A stretch of 64,000 nucleotides of DNA, from NCBI GenBank assembly GCA_030695945.1, contig JAUYOG010000049.1, forward strand, positions 186,001 to 250,000, written 5' to 3'. The notes below the pieces were generated by a model. That model saw only the letters and a list, made by a program, of their open reading frames with translations. It searched no databases and was not told where the DNA came from. This stretch comes from Ramlibacter sp. (GTDB lineage Bacteria > Pseudomonadota > Gammaproteobacteria > Burkholderiales > Burkholderiaceae_C). A program made the translations under genes and the position numbers. Every line of letters begins with the position of its first letter. The stretch's first letter is position 1. This document shows positions 8,801 to 17,199 of the stretch, in pieces.

Positions 8801-9452
8801 CGAAACGCTGGAGGGCCTGGTGGCCCGCCGCGCCGAGTTCCTCACGGACTACCAGAACGCCGGCTACGCGCGCGCGTACCGGGAGTTCGTCGAGAAGGTC
8901 CGGCAGGCCGAAGCGGCCCTGGGCAAGACCGCGCTGGCCGAGGCCGTCGCCCGTACGCTGTTCAAGCTCATGGCCTACAAGGACGAGTACGAAGTGGCCC
9001 GGCTGCACGCGGAAACCGGGTTTCACGAGAAAATCGCGGCGATGTTCGAGGGCGACTACACGGTGAACTACCACCTGGCTCCGCCGCTGACGGCCAAGCG
9101 CAACGAGAAGGGCGAGCTGCAGAAGCGCAAGTTCGGGCCGGCCATGCACACCGCGTTTCGCTTTTTGTCGAAACTGAAGGGCCTGCGCGGCACTCCGTTT
9201 GACATTTTTGGCAGGACCGAGGAGCGGCGGACGGAACGCGCCCTGATCGCGGAGTACCGCCGCAGCATCGAACAGGTCCTGGCGAAGCTCTCCGCGGACA
9301 ACCACGCCCTGGCGCTGGAGATCGCCCGGGTCCCGGAACAGATCAAGGGCTTCGGCCACGTCAAGGAGCGCAACCTGGCGGCGGTGCGGCCGCGCTGGGA
9401 CCAGCTGATGAGGCAGTGGGAGCTGCCCCAGGCCGAACGGGCGGCCGCATAG
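5892..9452 (+). CDS. Indolepyruvate:ferredoxin oxidoreductase, fused single-chain form
   Basis: A 1186-residue cytoplasmic enzyme of the 2-oxoacid:ferredoxin oxidoreductase superfamily. It oxidatively decarboxylates aryl-pyruvates (from Trp, Phe, Tyr transamination) to aryl-acetyl-CoA, reducing ferredoxin or a similar carrier. In order: the pyrimidine-binding alpha-like domain, the TPP-binding motif GDGTYFHSG...YNDAVAMTGGQ (from about residue 526), a cysteine-rich iron-sulfur region (about 665-711: CEGCGDC, SNC, CNKDTSCLKGFC) and the gamma-like domain beginning VVAGVGGTGVITIGQLLG (about 753) with DSAGLAQKGG. This single-chain form is usual in beta- and alphaproteobacteria, where archaeal versions are split into IorA and IorB. 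The Lrp regulator is divergent. The 136-bp gap to yajC suggests a monocistronic unit. Confidence 0.93.
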   Translation: MNAPLPEHIRKALETVTLDDKYSLDYGRAFMSGVQALVKLPMLQRLRDAQAGKNTAGFISGYRGSPLGGYDQALWKAGKYLKAQNIVFQPGVNEELAATAIWGTQQLGFAPAGTQKFDGVFGIWYGKGPGVDRSADVFKHANMAGTTPWGGVIAVAGDDHVAKSSTAAHQSDHIFKACGFPTFFPASVQEILDLGVHAFALSRYAGVWSGMKTIQEIVESAATAMIDPERVDIRIPTDFQMPPGGVHIRWPDTALEQEARLFDYKWYAALAYIRANRLNYNAIEGPNDRFGLIASGKAYNDTRQALIDLGLDDDACRQLGIRLHKVGVVWPLEAQGTREFALGLREILVVEEKRQVIEYQLKEELYNWRPDVRPVVVGKFSDAGGEMSGGEWSQPNPIGDTLLRANADLSPALIARAIAQRLKKLGVDGDMGARIDAQLAILEAKERSMQVLEVKGDRAPWFCSGCPHNTSTVVPEGSRAMAGIGCHFMATWMDRSTIGFTQMGGEGVPWVGQQPFSTEKHVFANLGDGTYFHSGLLAIRQSIAAGVNITYKVLYNDAVAMTGGQQVGERPEGHSVIQIAHSLMAEGVTREVIVTDEPEKYTVAKLPPGVEVHHRDELDRIQRELREIAGTTAIIYDQTCATEKRRRRKRGTMVDPAVRVMINDLVCEGCGDCSVKSNCLSVEPLETEFGRKRTINQSTCNKDTSCLKGFCPSFVTVEGGQLKKKAKDRAVSPFDLGVLPEPQLPLTHGAYGIVVAGVGGTGVITIGQLLGMAGHIEGKGIVTQDSAGLAQKGGATWSHILIGERQDDIRTTRVSMAAADLVIGCDPIVSAGKETVLRMREGRTRVALNSHSTPTAAFVKNSEWANPSDACVGEIAKAVGPDAVGAFNADVAATKLMGDSIYTNPMMLGYAWQKGWIPLGREALMRAIELNAVAVDNNKAAFEWGRRAAHDWASVEKLLAPAQVIEFKKRETLEGLVARRAEFLTDYQNAGYARAYREFVEKVRQAEAALGKTALAEAVARTLFKLMAYKDEYEVARLHAETGFHEKIAAMFEGDYTVNYHLAPPLTAKRNEKGELQKRKFGPAMHTAFRFLSKLKGLRGTPFDIFGRTEERRTERALIAEYRRSIEQVLAKLSADNHALALEIARVPEQIKGFGHVKERNLAAVRPRWDQLMRQWELPQAERAAA

Positions 9453-9476
9453 GCCTGTACCGAGGCGAGTTACAAC

Positions 9477-9505
9477 TTATTACTCGCCCTCCCGCGGCAT
9501 ACAAT
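9477..9505 (+). promoter_or_regulatory. Candidate sigma-70 promoter for yajC-secDF
   Basis: A -10-like TACAAT (9500-9505) is preceded at 17 bp by the weak -35-like TTATTA (9477-9482), in the gap after the oxidoreductase and about 85 bp before the yajC start. The -10 matches five of six consensus bases; the -35 is poor. Confidence 0.4.
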
Positions 9506-9588
9506 CGAACACTTTCCGCGCTGCGGCACATTAGTGTGCCGGCTTGATCGCGGGCGTTTCGTCAAAGATCACCCATCCTGGAGCCGCT

Positions 9589-9909
9589 GTGTTCATTTCT
9601 TCCGCCTTTGCCCAGACCGCCTCCGGCGGCGACATGCAATCTTCCCTGATGAGCATGCTGCCGCTGGTGCTGATGTTTGTGGTCCTGTACTTCGTGATGA
9701 TCCGGCCGCAGATGAAGCGCCAGAAAGAGCATCGCTCCATGATCGAGGCGCTGGCCAAGGGCGACGAGGTCGCGACGGCCGGGGGCGTGATCGGCAAAGT
9801 GACGAAACTGGGCGATGTCTACCTCGGCGTGGAAATTGCTGCCGGGGTGGAAGTCCAGGTCCAGCGTAGCGCGGTCGTGCAGGTCCTGCCCAAGGGAACA
9901 GTCAAGTAA
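9589..9909 (+). CDS. yajC: Sec translocon accessory protein YajC
   Basis: A 106-residue membrane protein of the SecDF-YajC complex that assists SecYEG-dependent export. One transmembrane helix (about residues 20-41, LPLVLMFVVLYFVMIRP) is followed by the cytoplasmic RPQMKRQKEHRSM and the family core GDEVATAGGVIGKV. I chose the GTG at 9589 (reading VFISSAFAQ) because GGAG lies just upstream with suitable spacing, and because the longer in-frame ATG at 9544 would add a non-conserved extension. It lies upstream of secD and secF in the usual order; the tgt gene that often precedes yajC is absent. Confidence 0.92.
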   Translation: MFISSAFAQTASGGDMQSSLMSMLPLVLMFVVLYFVMIRPQMKRQKEHRSMIEALAKGDEVATAGGVIGKVTKLGDVYLGVEIAAGVEVQVQRSAVVQVLPKGTVK

Positions 9910-9910
9910 G

Positions 9911-9973
9911 GTCGAGTGTTCAGTGTCGAGGGATCGAGCGACGACAGTCTTCGCCGATTCCGGAACGCTCGAC
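9911..9973. repeat. Inverted repeat in the yajC-secD gap
   Basis: GTCGAGTGTTC (9911-9921) pairs with GAACGCTCGAC (9963-9973) over 11 positions with one G-U wobble, enclosing a 41-base loop that itself repeats GTCGAG/ATCGAG words. No U-tract follows, so it is not a typical terminator. It may attenuate or stabilise the yajC-secD transcript. Confidence 0.45.
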
Positions 9974-9997
9974 GCCTGACGCCCATCGCCCCACCAA

Positions 9998-11881
9998 ATG
10001 AATAGATACCCGGTCTGGAAGTACGCGATCATCGTGGTCGCCCTGCTCATTGGCGCGATCTACACGCTGCCCAATTTCTTCGGCGAAGCGCCTGCGGTCC
10101 AGGTGTCGAGCGGCAAGGCCACCGTCAAGGTGGACGCCGCCACCCAGACCCGCGTCGAGCAGGCACTCGCGGCCGCCGGCATCAAGCCCGTTGCCGTGAC
10201 GCTGGACCCCAACTCGGTGAAGGTCAGGCTGGACAGCACCGACACCCAGCTCAAGGCCAAGGACGCCATCCAGAGGGCGCTGGTGCCGGATCCGACCGAC
10301 CCGACCTACGTCGTCGCCCTGAACCTGCTGTCGGGCTCGCCCCAGTGGCTGTCGGCGCTGCGCGCGGCGCCCATGTACCTGGGCCTGGACCTGCGCGGCG
10401 GCGTGCACTTCATGCTGCAGGTGGACATGCAGGCGGCGCTGACCAAGAAGGCCGAGGCGCTGGCCGGCGACCTGCGCACGCTGCTGCGCGAAAAAAGCAT
10501 TCGCCACGCGGGCATCAACCGCAACGGCCAGGCCATTGAAGTGCGGTTCCGCGACACGCAGACCCTGGGTGCCGCGAAGACCGTGCTGGCCGACCAGTTC
10601 ACGGACCTGCAGGTCGTCGACGTTCCCGAGGGCGCTGAGTTCAAGCTCACGGCGACCATCAAGCCCGAAGCGGCCCGCCGCATCCAGGACCAGGCGCTCA
10701 AGCAGAATATGGTGACGCTGCACAACCGGATCAACGAGCTCGGCGTGGCCGAGCCGGTGATCCAGCAGCAGGGGCTGGACCGCATCGTCGTGCAGCTGCC
10801 CGGCGTGCAGGACACGGCCAAGGCCAAGGACATCCTGGGCCGCACCGCGACGCTGGAAGTGCGCATGGTCGACGAGAGCAGCGACGCGCGCCAGGCGGAA
10901 CTGGGCACCGGCCCCGTCCCGTTCGGCACCGAGCGCTACCTCGAGCGCACCGGCCAGGCCGTGGTCGTCAAGAAGCAGGTGGTCCTCACCGGCGACAACC
11001 TGACCGACGCCCAGCCGGGCTTCGACAACCAGACCCAGGAGGCGGCGGTGCACCTGACGCTGGACGCCAAGGGCTCGCGCATCTTCAAGGACGTGACGCG
11101 CGAGAACGTCGGCAAGCGCATGGCCATCCTGCTGTTCGAGAAGGGCAAGGGCGAAGTGGTGACGGCACCGGTGATCCGCAGCGAGATCGGCGGCGGGCGC
11201 GTGCAGATTTCCGGCCGCATGACCACGACCGAGGCCAACGACGTCGCGCTGCTGCTGCGCGCGGGGTCGCTGGCCGCGCCGATGGAGATCATCGAGGAAC
11301 TCACGATCGGCCCGACGCTGGGCGCCGAGAACATCGCCAAGGGCTTCAACAGCGTGGCCTGGGGCTTCCTCGCGATCTGCGCCTTCATGGCCGTCTATTA
11401 CATGCTGTTCGGCCTGTTCTCCGGGCTGGCGCTGGCCGTGAACCTGCTGCTGCTGGTGGCCGTGCTGTCCATGCTTCAGGCGACGCTGACGCTGCCGGGC
11501 ATGGCGGCCATGGCGCTGGCGCTCGGCATGGCGATCGACTCCAACGTGCTGATCAACGAGCGTGTGCGCGAGGAGCTGCGCAACGGCGCTTCGGCGCAGG
11601 CTGCGATCAACGCCGGCTACGAGCGCGCCTGGGGCACGATCTTCGACTCCAACATCACGACGCTGATCGCGGGCCTGGCGCTGCTGGCGTTCGGCTCCGG
11701 CCCCGTGCGGGGTTTCGCGGTGGTGCATTGCATCGGCATCCTCACCTCGATGTTCTCGGCCGTGTTCTTCTCCCGCGGCCTGGTCAACCTCTGGTATGGC
11801 CGCAAGAAGAAGCTGAAGACTGTTTCGATCGGCACCGTATGGCGTCCGGACGGCGATAGCGCTATAACCAAAGCCGAATAA
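9998..11881 (+). CDS. secD: Protein translocase subunit SecD
   Basis: A 627-residue inner-membrane protein that with SecF uses the proton-motive force to pull exported proteins across the membrane. It starts MNRYPVWKY with a first membrane helix (residues 8-25). A large periplasmic domain follows, holding the family signature GLDLRGGVHFMLQVD (about residues 129-143), with P1 subdomains to about residue 450. Five more helices (about 450-610) include the DSNVLINERVREEL element (about 510-523) of RND-type transporters. No good Shine-Dalgarno precedes the ATG (gcccaccaa). The gap to secF is 13 bp. Confidence 0.96.
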   Translation: MNRYPVWKYAIIVVALLIGAIYTLPNFFGEAPAVQVSSGKATVKVDAATQTRVEQALAAAGIKPVAVTLDPNSVKVRLDSTDTQLKAKDAIQRALVPDPTDPTYVVALNLLSGSPQWLSALRAAPMYLGLDLRGGVHFMLQVDMQAALTKKAEALAGDLRTLLREKSIRHAGINRNGQAIEVRFRDTQTLGAAKTVLADQFTDLQVVDVPEGAEFKLTATIKPEAARRIQDQALKQNMVTLHNRINELGVAEPVIQQQGLDRIVVQLPGVQDTAKAKDILGRTATLEVRMVDESSDARQAELGTGPVPFGTERYLERTGQAVVVKKQVVLTGDNLTDAQPGFDNQTQEAAVHLTLDAKGSRIFKDVTRENVGKRMAILLFEKGKGEVVTAPVIRSEIGGGRVQISGRMTTTEANDVALLLRAGSLAAPMEIIEELTIGPTLGAENIAKGFNSVAWGFLAICAFMAVYYMLFGLFSGLALAVNLLLLVAVLSMLQATLTLPGMAAMALALGMAIDSNVLINERVREELRNGASAQAAINAGYERAWGTIFDSNITTLIAGLALLAFGSGPVRGFAVVHCIGILTSMFSAVFFSRGLVNLWYGRKKKLKTVSIGTVWRPDGDSAITKAE

Positions 11882-11894
11882 GGGACCGACATCC

Positions 11895-12851
11895 ATGGAG
11901 TTCTTCAAGATCCGCCGCGATATCCCGTTCATGGAGAACGCGTTGATCTTCAACGTGATTTCGTTCCTGACCTTCGCGGCCGCGGTGTTCTTCCTGTTCA
12001 GCCGCGGGCTGCACCTGTCCGTGGAATTCACCGGCGGCACCGTGATGGAGGTGAGCTACTCACAGCCCGCCGACGTCGAGAAGGTGCGTGCCACCGTCGC
12101 CGGACTCGGGTTCGCCGACGTGCAGGTGCAGAACTTCGGCACCTCGCGCGACGTGATCATCCGCCTGCCCGCGCAGAAAGGCGTGAGCTCCGCGCAGCAA
12201 AGCGAGAAGGTGCTGTCCTCCCTCAAGTCGCAGGACGCGACGGTGACGCTGCGCCGCACCGAGTTCGTGGGGCCCCAGGTCGGCGAGGAGCTGGCGACCG
12301 ACGGCCTCAAGGCGCTTGCCATGGTGGTCGCCGGCATCATGATCTACCTGGCGTTCCGCTTCGAATGGAAGTTCGCGGTGGCGGCCATCATCGCGAACCT
12401 GCACGACGTGGTGATCATCCTGGGCTTCTTCGCGTTCTTCCAGTGGGAGTTCTCGCTGGCGGTGCTCGCGGCGGTGCTGGCGGTGCTGGGCTACTCCGTG
12501 AACGAGTCGGTCGTGATCTTCGACCGGATCCGCGAGAACTTCCGCCGCTACCGCAAGATGAACACGGTGCAGATCATCGACAACGCGATCACCTCCACCA
12601 TCAGCCGCACCATCATCACCCACGGCTCGACGCAGGTGATGGTGCTGTCGATGCTGCTGTTCGGCGGGGCCACGCTGCATTACTTCGCAATGGCCCTGAC
12701 CATCGGGATCTTGTTCGGCATCTACTCGTCGGTCTTCGTCGCCGCCGCGATCGCGATGTGGCTGGGCATCAAGCGCGAGGACCTCGTCAAATCGTCCCTG
12801 GCCAAGAAGGACGAAGACCCCAACGACCCCAACGCGGGCGCCACCGTCTGA
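11895..12851 (+). CDS. secF: Protein translocase subunit SecF
   Basis: A 318-residue partner of SecD. The N-terminus has MEFFKIRRDIPFMEN and a first helix (about residues 17-36), followed by the periplasmic domain opening with LSVEFTGGTVMEV. The five-helix RND-like block contains VNESVVIFDRIRENFR (about 211-226) and the ITSTISRTIITHGST segment, both conserved in SecF. It is 13 bp downstream of secD and 13 bp upstream of the DUF1631 gene, so the three may share a transcript. Confidence 0.96.
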   Translation: MEFFKIRRDIPFMENALIFNVISFLTFAAAVFFLFSRGLHLSVEFTGGTVMEVSYSQPADVEKVRATVAGLGFADVQVQNFGTSRDVIIRLPAQKGVSSAQQSEKVLSSLKSQDATVTLRRTEFVGPQVGEELATDGLKALAMVVAGIMIYLAFRFEWKFAVAAIIANLHDVVIILGFFAFFQWEFSLAVLAAVLAVLGYSVNESVVIFDRIRENFRRYRKMNTVQIIDNAITSTISRTIITHGSTQVMVLSMLLFGGATLHYFAMALTIGILFGIYSSVFVAAAIAMWLGIKREDLVKSSLAKKDEDPNDPNAGATV

Positions 12852-12864
12852 GGCGGGAGCCGAG

Positions 12865-15423
12865 GTGAACGCGCCGCAACTGCCACCTGCCACCGGGGCG
12901 CGGCTCGCGCGCCAGGCGCGCGAGCAGTTCGTGACCCGGGCCCAGGCGGCCATCACGCCGATGGTGCAGGCCATCCGCAGCCGGCTCGGCGAGCTGGTGG
13001 AAACCAGTGCGAGCTCCCGCGAGATGCAGGAGCGCCGCGACGCCATGATGGATTTCGACCGCAAGGGCCAGGCCTGGGCCCAAGGCACGGTCAAGGCCTG
13101 GCAGAAGGCGGTGGTCCCGGCCACGGCGACGGCGCGCGTCCGGCTGGAAACGGGCAACCTGGAGCTGATCGGCGACGACGTCATGGAGCGCAAGATCCTG
13201 TCGTCGCGGCTCGCCCTGGCGATCCAGGAAAAGGCCACGTGGGAGCTCAACGACCTGCGGCTGCGGATGCAGTACCTGGAAGGAGGCGAGGAACTCGCGG
13301 GCACCGACGTGCTCCGCCCGGAGGCGCTGTCGCAATTGCTCGTGGAGCAGTGGGGCGGCGCGGAGCTGTCCGCCGAAACCTTTGCCTTGATCCAGGACGT
13401 GATCCAGCGCCACATCCTCCAGCACGTGCCGGAGGCCTACAAGCTGACCAATGAATTCCTCGTGGGCCAGGGCGTGATGCGCGACATCGACCTGAGCTCC
13501 CGCGTGCGGCGAGGCGTGTCCGCGCCGGGCGGGCGCAAGCCCGAAGCGCATCACGACGCCGCAGCGAACAGCCCCGACGGCGGCGGCTGGTCCGGCGCCG
13601 GGCCCGGCCCGGGGCACGGTCATGGAGGCGGCCAGGGAGGGTCTCCGGGTTCCGCTGGCGGCGGCGGCGGCGGTGGCGGTGGTCGCAGCGGCGGTGGCCA
13701 CGGCGGCGGCGGCGCCCAGGATGGCCGCATGGGTTACGGCTCCCGCGGAATGGGCGAAGCCGGCGGCGACGCTGGCATGGGCGGCGCGCAGGGCGGCGCC
13801 GGCGGGCAGCCATACGGGTCGCAAGGTTCCGGGCAGCCGTACGGGGACATGGGGCAGGGCGGGGGTGCCGGAGGGCAAGGCGGCGTGCACGACGAGACCA
13901 GGCTCATGACGTCCAGCCCGCCGCTCGCGCGTGCCAGGGCGCGGGCTTCGGGCGTGCTCGGCCAGCTCAAGCGGCTGCTCACGGACCGGGTTGCCGGGTT
14001 TGACAATCCGCCGACCCGACCATCGCCGGCGCTGGCCGCGGCCCTGTCGAAACAGGCGGCGGAAGTGCAGGTGACGCAGGCGCAGGGCGCCGCGACCGCG
14101 CAGGACATGGTCGTTTACGACGACGCGGCCGTGCAGCAGGTTGCGGTGGATTTGCGGCGGCGCACCGGTGAGCTCAAGAAAAAGGCCGAGACGTCCAACG
14201 AGAAGGCCATTATCGAGATCGTGGCGCTGATGTTCCAGAGCATCCTCGCCGAAGAGCGGATTCCGGCGGCCGTGCGCGTCTGGTTCGCCCGGCTGCAGAT
14301 GCCGGTGCTGCGCGTCGCCATCGGCGAGCCGGAATTCTTCGGATCGCTCGACCACCCGGCGCGCCAGCTGATCGACCGCATGGGGTCCTGCGTGATGGGG
14401 TTCGACGCCGCCACGATCGGCGGCAGCGCGCTCGAGGTCGAGATCAAGCGCGTCGTCCAGGTGATCGAGCAGTACCCGGAGACCGGCCGGCGCGTGTTCC
14501 AGCTTGTCTACGACGAGTTCCAGAAATTCCTCTCGCGCTTCCTCACGGACAGCGCGCCGACCCAGCGCGTGGTCAGCGTGGCGCAGCAGGTCGAGCAGAA
14601 GGAGACGCTCGCGATCCAGTACACGATCGAGATGCGCAGCATGCTGGCCGACTTGCCGGTGCGCGAGGAGATCCGCGAGTTCCTGTTCAAGATCTGGGCG
14701 GAGGTGCTGGCGCTGTCGGCGGTGCGCAACGGCCCCCAGCATGAGGTCACCCTCGCGCTCAAGGCCTCGGCGTCGGAACTGGTCTGGGCAGCGAGCGCCA
14801 AGCCCAACCGCCAGGAGCGCGCCAAGGTGATCCAGGACCTGCCCCGCCTGCTGCAGCGGCTGCGCCAGGGCATGACGCTGGTGGGTATCCAGGGCAAGGC
14901 CCAGGAAGGTCACATCAAGGTGATCGGCGACACGCTGGCCGATGCGTTCCTCTCCAAGACGGAAGCCATCCCGCATGCGCAGATCGAAGCGATGGCCAAG
15001 CGGCTCGCGCACCTGGAGGATTTCGTCGCCAATGACCCGGCCACCGACTTGCCGCTGGACGCCGAGAGCATCGAGATGATGCTGGGCATCGATGCTTCCA
15101 GCATCGAGGTCGTCTCGGACGGCGGCTCGCGCCCGAGCGCAGCGATGCTGGCATGGGCGTCCGAGCTGCAGCTGGGCAACTGGTTCGCGCTCGACCACAA
15201 CGGAAAATCGGCGCAAGTGCAATACGTGTGGCGCAGCGATCGCAAGCAACTGCACCTGTTCGCCGCGCCGGGCGGCCGCAGCTACCTGATCCAGGCGCGG
15301 CGCCTGGCCGCCTACCTCCAGGCGGGCTTGCTGCTGCCGGCGGAAGAGGAGGCGCTCACCGTGCGCGCCACGCGCGATGCGCTGGCCAAGCTGGACGCGA
15401 ACCCCGAACGCCTTCTGCAGTAG
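12865..15423 (+). CDS. DUF1631 family protein with glycine-rich insert
   Basis: An 852-residue protein starting at a GTG (VNAPQLPPATG), 13 bp after secF; GGGAG upstream supports this start. The two flanking regions (about 1-225 and 350-852) are mostly charged and helical and resemble the betaproteobacterial DUF1631 family, sometimes labelled thymidine-phosphorylase-like without evidence. Between them, about residues 232-348, lies a low-complexity stretch of almost only Gly with His, Ser, Gln and Tyr (runs such as GGGGGGGGGRSGGGHGGGG), clearly disordered. No signal peptide, membrane segment or catalytic motif was seen. A hairpin closes the operon downstream. The function is unknown. Confidence 0.75.
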   Translation: MNAPQLPPATGARLARQAREQFVTRAQAAITPMVQAIRSRLGELVETSASSREMQERRDAMMDFDRKGQAWAQGTVKAWQKAVVPATATARVRLETGNLELIGDDVMERKILSSRLALAIQEKATWELNDLRLRMQYLEGGEELAGTDVLRPEALSQLLVEQWGGAELSAETFALIQDVIQRHILQHVPEAYKLTNEFLVGQGVMRDIDLSSRVRRGVSAPGGRKPEAHHDAAANSPDGGGWSGAGPGPGHGHGGGQGGSPGSAGGGGGGGGGRSGGGHGGGGAQDGRMGYGSRGMGEAGGDAGMGGAQGGAGGQPYGSQGSGQPYGDMGQGGGAGGQGGVHDETRLMTSSPPLARARARASGVLGQLKRLLTDRVAGFDNPPTRPSPALAAALSKQAAEVQVTQAQGAATAQDMVVYDDAAVQQVAVDLRRRTGELKKKAETSNEKAIIEIVALMFQSILAEERIPAAVRVWFARLQMPVLRVAIGEPEFFGSLDHPARQLIDRMGSCVMGFDAATIGGSALEVEIKRVVQVIEQYPETGRRVFQLVYDEFQKFLSRFLTDSAPTQRVVSVAQQVEQKETLAIQYTIEMRSMLADLPVREEIREFLFKIWAEVLALSAVRNGPQHEVTLALKASASELVWAASAKPNRQERAKVIQDLPRLLQRLRQGMTLVGIQGKAQEGHIKVIGDTLADAFLSKTEAIPHAQIEAMAKRLAHLEDFVANDPATDLPLDAESIEMMLGIDASSIEVVSDGGSRPSAAMLAWASELQLGNWFALDHNGKSAQVQYVWRSDRKQLHLFAAPGGRSYLIQARRLAAYLQAGLLLPAEEEALTVRATRDALAKLDANPERLLQ

Positions 15424-15432
15424 GCACCAGGA

Positions 15433-15457
15433 ACAAGGCCCGCATCGCGGGCCTTGT
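15433..15457. terminator. Hairpin between convergent DUF1631 and smg genes
   Basis: ACAAGGCCCGC (15433-15443) and GCGGGCCTTGT (15447-15457) form a perfect 11-bp stem with an ATC loop between two convergent genes. It lacks a U-tract on either strand, so intrinsic termination may be weak, but position and perfection favour a shared terminator. Confidence 0.6.
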
Positions 15458-15473
15458 CATCTGTCCTGGCCGC

Positions 15474-15965
15474 TCAATGCGGCAACCGTCCGTCCGCCGG
15501 GTCACAGAGCTCGTCGAGGACCAGCGCGTCCGGCTCCTCGCCGAAGCTCCAGTACACCATCAGCACGATGATCTTGAGATCGTCGAGCGAGACCGGGTCG
15601 CCGGGCGCGGCCATGGCCCGGTCCAGGACGATCTCGCGCATCGGCGCCGGCAGCACGCCCGAGGACTCGAGGAAGGACACGAAGCCCAGGCATTGCGCGC
15701 CGAGGTGATCCTGTTCGGCGACGGAGAAGACGCGCATGCTCGATCTCGATTGAGGCGCCGCCGGGCTGGTGGTCTGGTCGGGCGTTGCCAGCGCGCCCCG
15801 CGAACTCCGCGCGGCGAGGTTCAGTCCATCCAGCCAGACCAGTGCATCGTGGATCTCGTCGGGCTCGAAGCCATGCGCGCTGAGCTTGCGCCCCAACTGC
15901 TCCAGCTCGGGACACGCATCGCCGCGCCAATAGTGTTCGTACACGAAAACGAGCACTTCAAACAT
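15474..15965 (-). CDS. smg: Smg-like DUF494 family protein
   Basis: A 163-residue acidic cytoplasmic protein. I chose the ATG giving MFEVLVFVYEHYW, the conserved Smg N-terminus; longer in-frame starts only add non-conserved sequence. It contains LGRKLSAHGFEPDEIHDALVWLDGL and ends in the family-typical DLKIIVLMVYWS...LDELCD. Smg follows dprA in many proteobacteria, as here (85 bp downstream of dprA), but its biochemical role is unknown. The topoisomerase gene often found next is absent; a convergent DUF1631 gene lies there instead. Confidence 0.9.
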   Translation of the reverse strand: MFEVLVFVYEHYWRGDACPELEQLGRKLSAHGFEPDEIHDALVWLDGLNLAARSSRGALATPDQTTSPAAPQSRSSMRVFSVAEQDHLGAQCLGFVSFLESSGVLPAPMREIVLDRAMAAPGDPVSLDDLKIIVLMVYWSFGEEPDALVLDELCDPADGRLPH

Positions 15966-16050
15966 GGTTCCAATATAGCCCAGAACCCCGGCGGCGATGG
16001 CAACGTGGATCAACGCGGTGTTGCGCGCAGACCTCATGCCCCCGCGTGAC

Positions 16051-17187
16051 TCAACCGGCGGCGACGCGCTGGAACAGGCCGCCGGGCAGGCGAGCGACCT
16101 CGCCATCCAGCTCGAACTCAAGCAGGCGCGCCTGCAGGTCGGCCGGCGCAATGCCGGTGCGTGCGACGAGTGCGTCCAGACTCACCGGGTCGAAGCCCAG
16201 GGCGGTGAGCAGGGCGTCCTCAGGCTCCTCGTCCCGGGCGGCCGCGGCGTCCGGATGACGCGCGGTGCCTGTGAGCTTGTGGCCCTCCGGCAAAGGCAGT
16301 TCTTCCAGCACGTCCTGCGCCGACTCCACCAGCTTGGCCCCCTGTTTGAGCAGCCAGTGGCAACCGCGCGACTGGGGGGAATGGATCGACCCGGGGATCG
16401 CGAATACCTCTCGGCCTTGTTCCGCCGCCTGCCGCGCGGTGATGAGCGATCCGGACCTCAGTGCCGCCTCCACCACCACCGTGCCCTGGCTCAGCGCCGA
16501 GATGATCCGGTTGCGTCTCGGGAAGTTCGGCGCGAGCGGCGGGGTTCCCAGCGGGTATTCGCTCACCAGCAGCCCGCGCTCGGCGATGCGCCGCGCAAGT
16601 TCCAGGTGCTGGCGCGGATAGACACGGTCCAGGCCTGTGCCCACCACGGCGATCGTGGCGAGCTGGCCGGGGGCCGCGCCCTCGAGCGCGCCCTCATGGG
16701 CCGCGCCGTCCACGCCCAGCGCGAGGCCGGACACGACGGTGAGGCCGGCCTGCGCGAAGCTGCGCGAAAACTGCCGGGCATTGCCCAGGCCCTGCGGTGT
16801 CGGGTTGCGGCTGCCCACTACGGCGATGCCGACGGGCCATGCCGGCGGGATCCGGCCCGCCACATAGAGCATGAGCGGCGGGTCTTCAGTTTGCAGCAGC
16901 CCCGGCGGGTAGGCGCTGTCGGCCAGCGTCAGCACCTGCCGGGCACCCGGCTTCTCCGCTGCTTCCAGCCAGCGCCAGGTGGCGTCCACCTGGGCGGCGA
17001 GTTGCTCGGGCTGCTTGCCCAGTGCGGTTGCCAGCGCCGGCGAGACAACCTGCTCCAGCGAGTGGGGCGGCTGCTCGAACACGACCTTGGGCAAGCCGAA
17101 TGCCGCAAGCAGCCGGCGTGCGGCGGTGTTGCCGATCTCGGGGGTGAGGGCCAGGCGCAGCCATGCGGCCAGCTCGGCTCGCTGCAT
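16051..17187 (-). CDS. dprA: DNA-processing protein DprA
   Basis: A 378-residue single-stranded-DNA-binding protein that loads RecA on DNA taken up during natural transformation. The Rossmann-like core shows VVGSRNPTPQG (about 120-130), VVSGLALGVDGAAHEGAL and VYPRQHLELARRIAERG, with SEYPLGTPPLAPNFPRRNRIISAL near residue 230 (read as short motifs SEYPLG and FPRRNRIIS). A C-terminal winged-helix region (about 320-375) completes the Smf/DprA architecture. It lies 12 bp after the LysM protein gene and upstream of smg. Competence genes are not otherwise present in this window. Confidence 0.94.
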   Translation of the reverse strand: MQRAELAAWLRLALTPEIGNTAARRLLAAFGLPKVVFEQPPHSLEQVVSPALATALGKQPEQLAAQVDATWRWLEAAEKPGARQVLTLADSAYPPGLLQTEDPPLMLYVAGRIPPAWPVGIAVVGSRNPTPQGLGNARQFSRSFAQAGLTVVSGLALGVDGAAHEGALEGAAPGQLATIAVVGTGLDRVYPRQHLELARRIAERGLLVSEYPLGTPPLAPNFPRRNRIISALSQGTVVVEAALRSGSLITARQAAEQGREVFAIPGSIHSPQSRGCHWLLKQGAKLVESAQDVLEELPLPEGHKLTGTARHPDAAAARDEEPEDALLTALGFDPVSLDALVARTGIAPADLQARLLEFELDGEVARLPGGLFQRVAAG

Positions 17188-17199
17188 CGAAGGCCCCGG

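Noticed and set aside
5736-9359. 1207-codon minus-strand open frame opposite the indolepyruvate oxidoreductase gene
   Set aside because: The plus-strand protein is clearly conserved; the antisense frame is Arg/Ala/His-rich and without domains, as expected in GC-rich DNA. The same holds for the other long antisense frames in the window.
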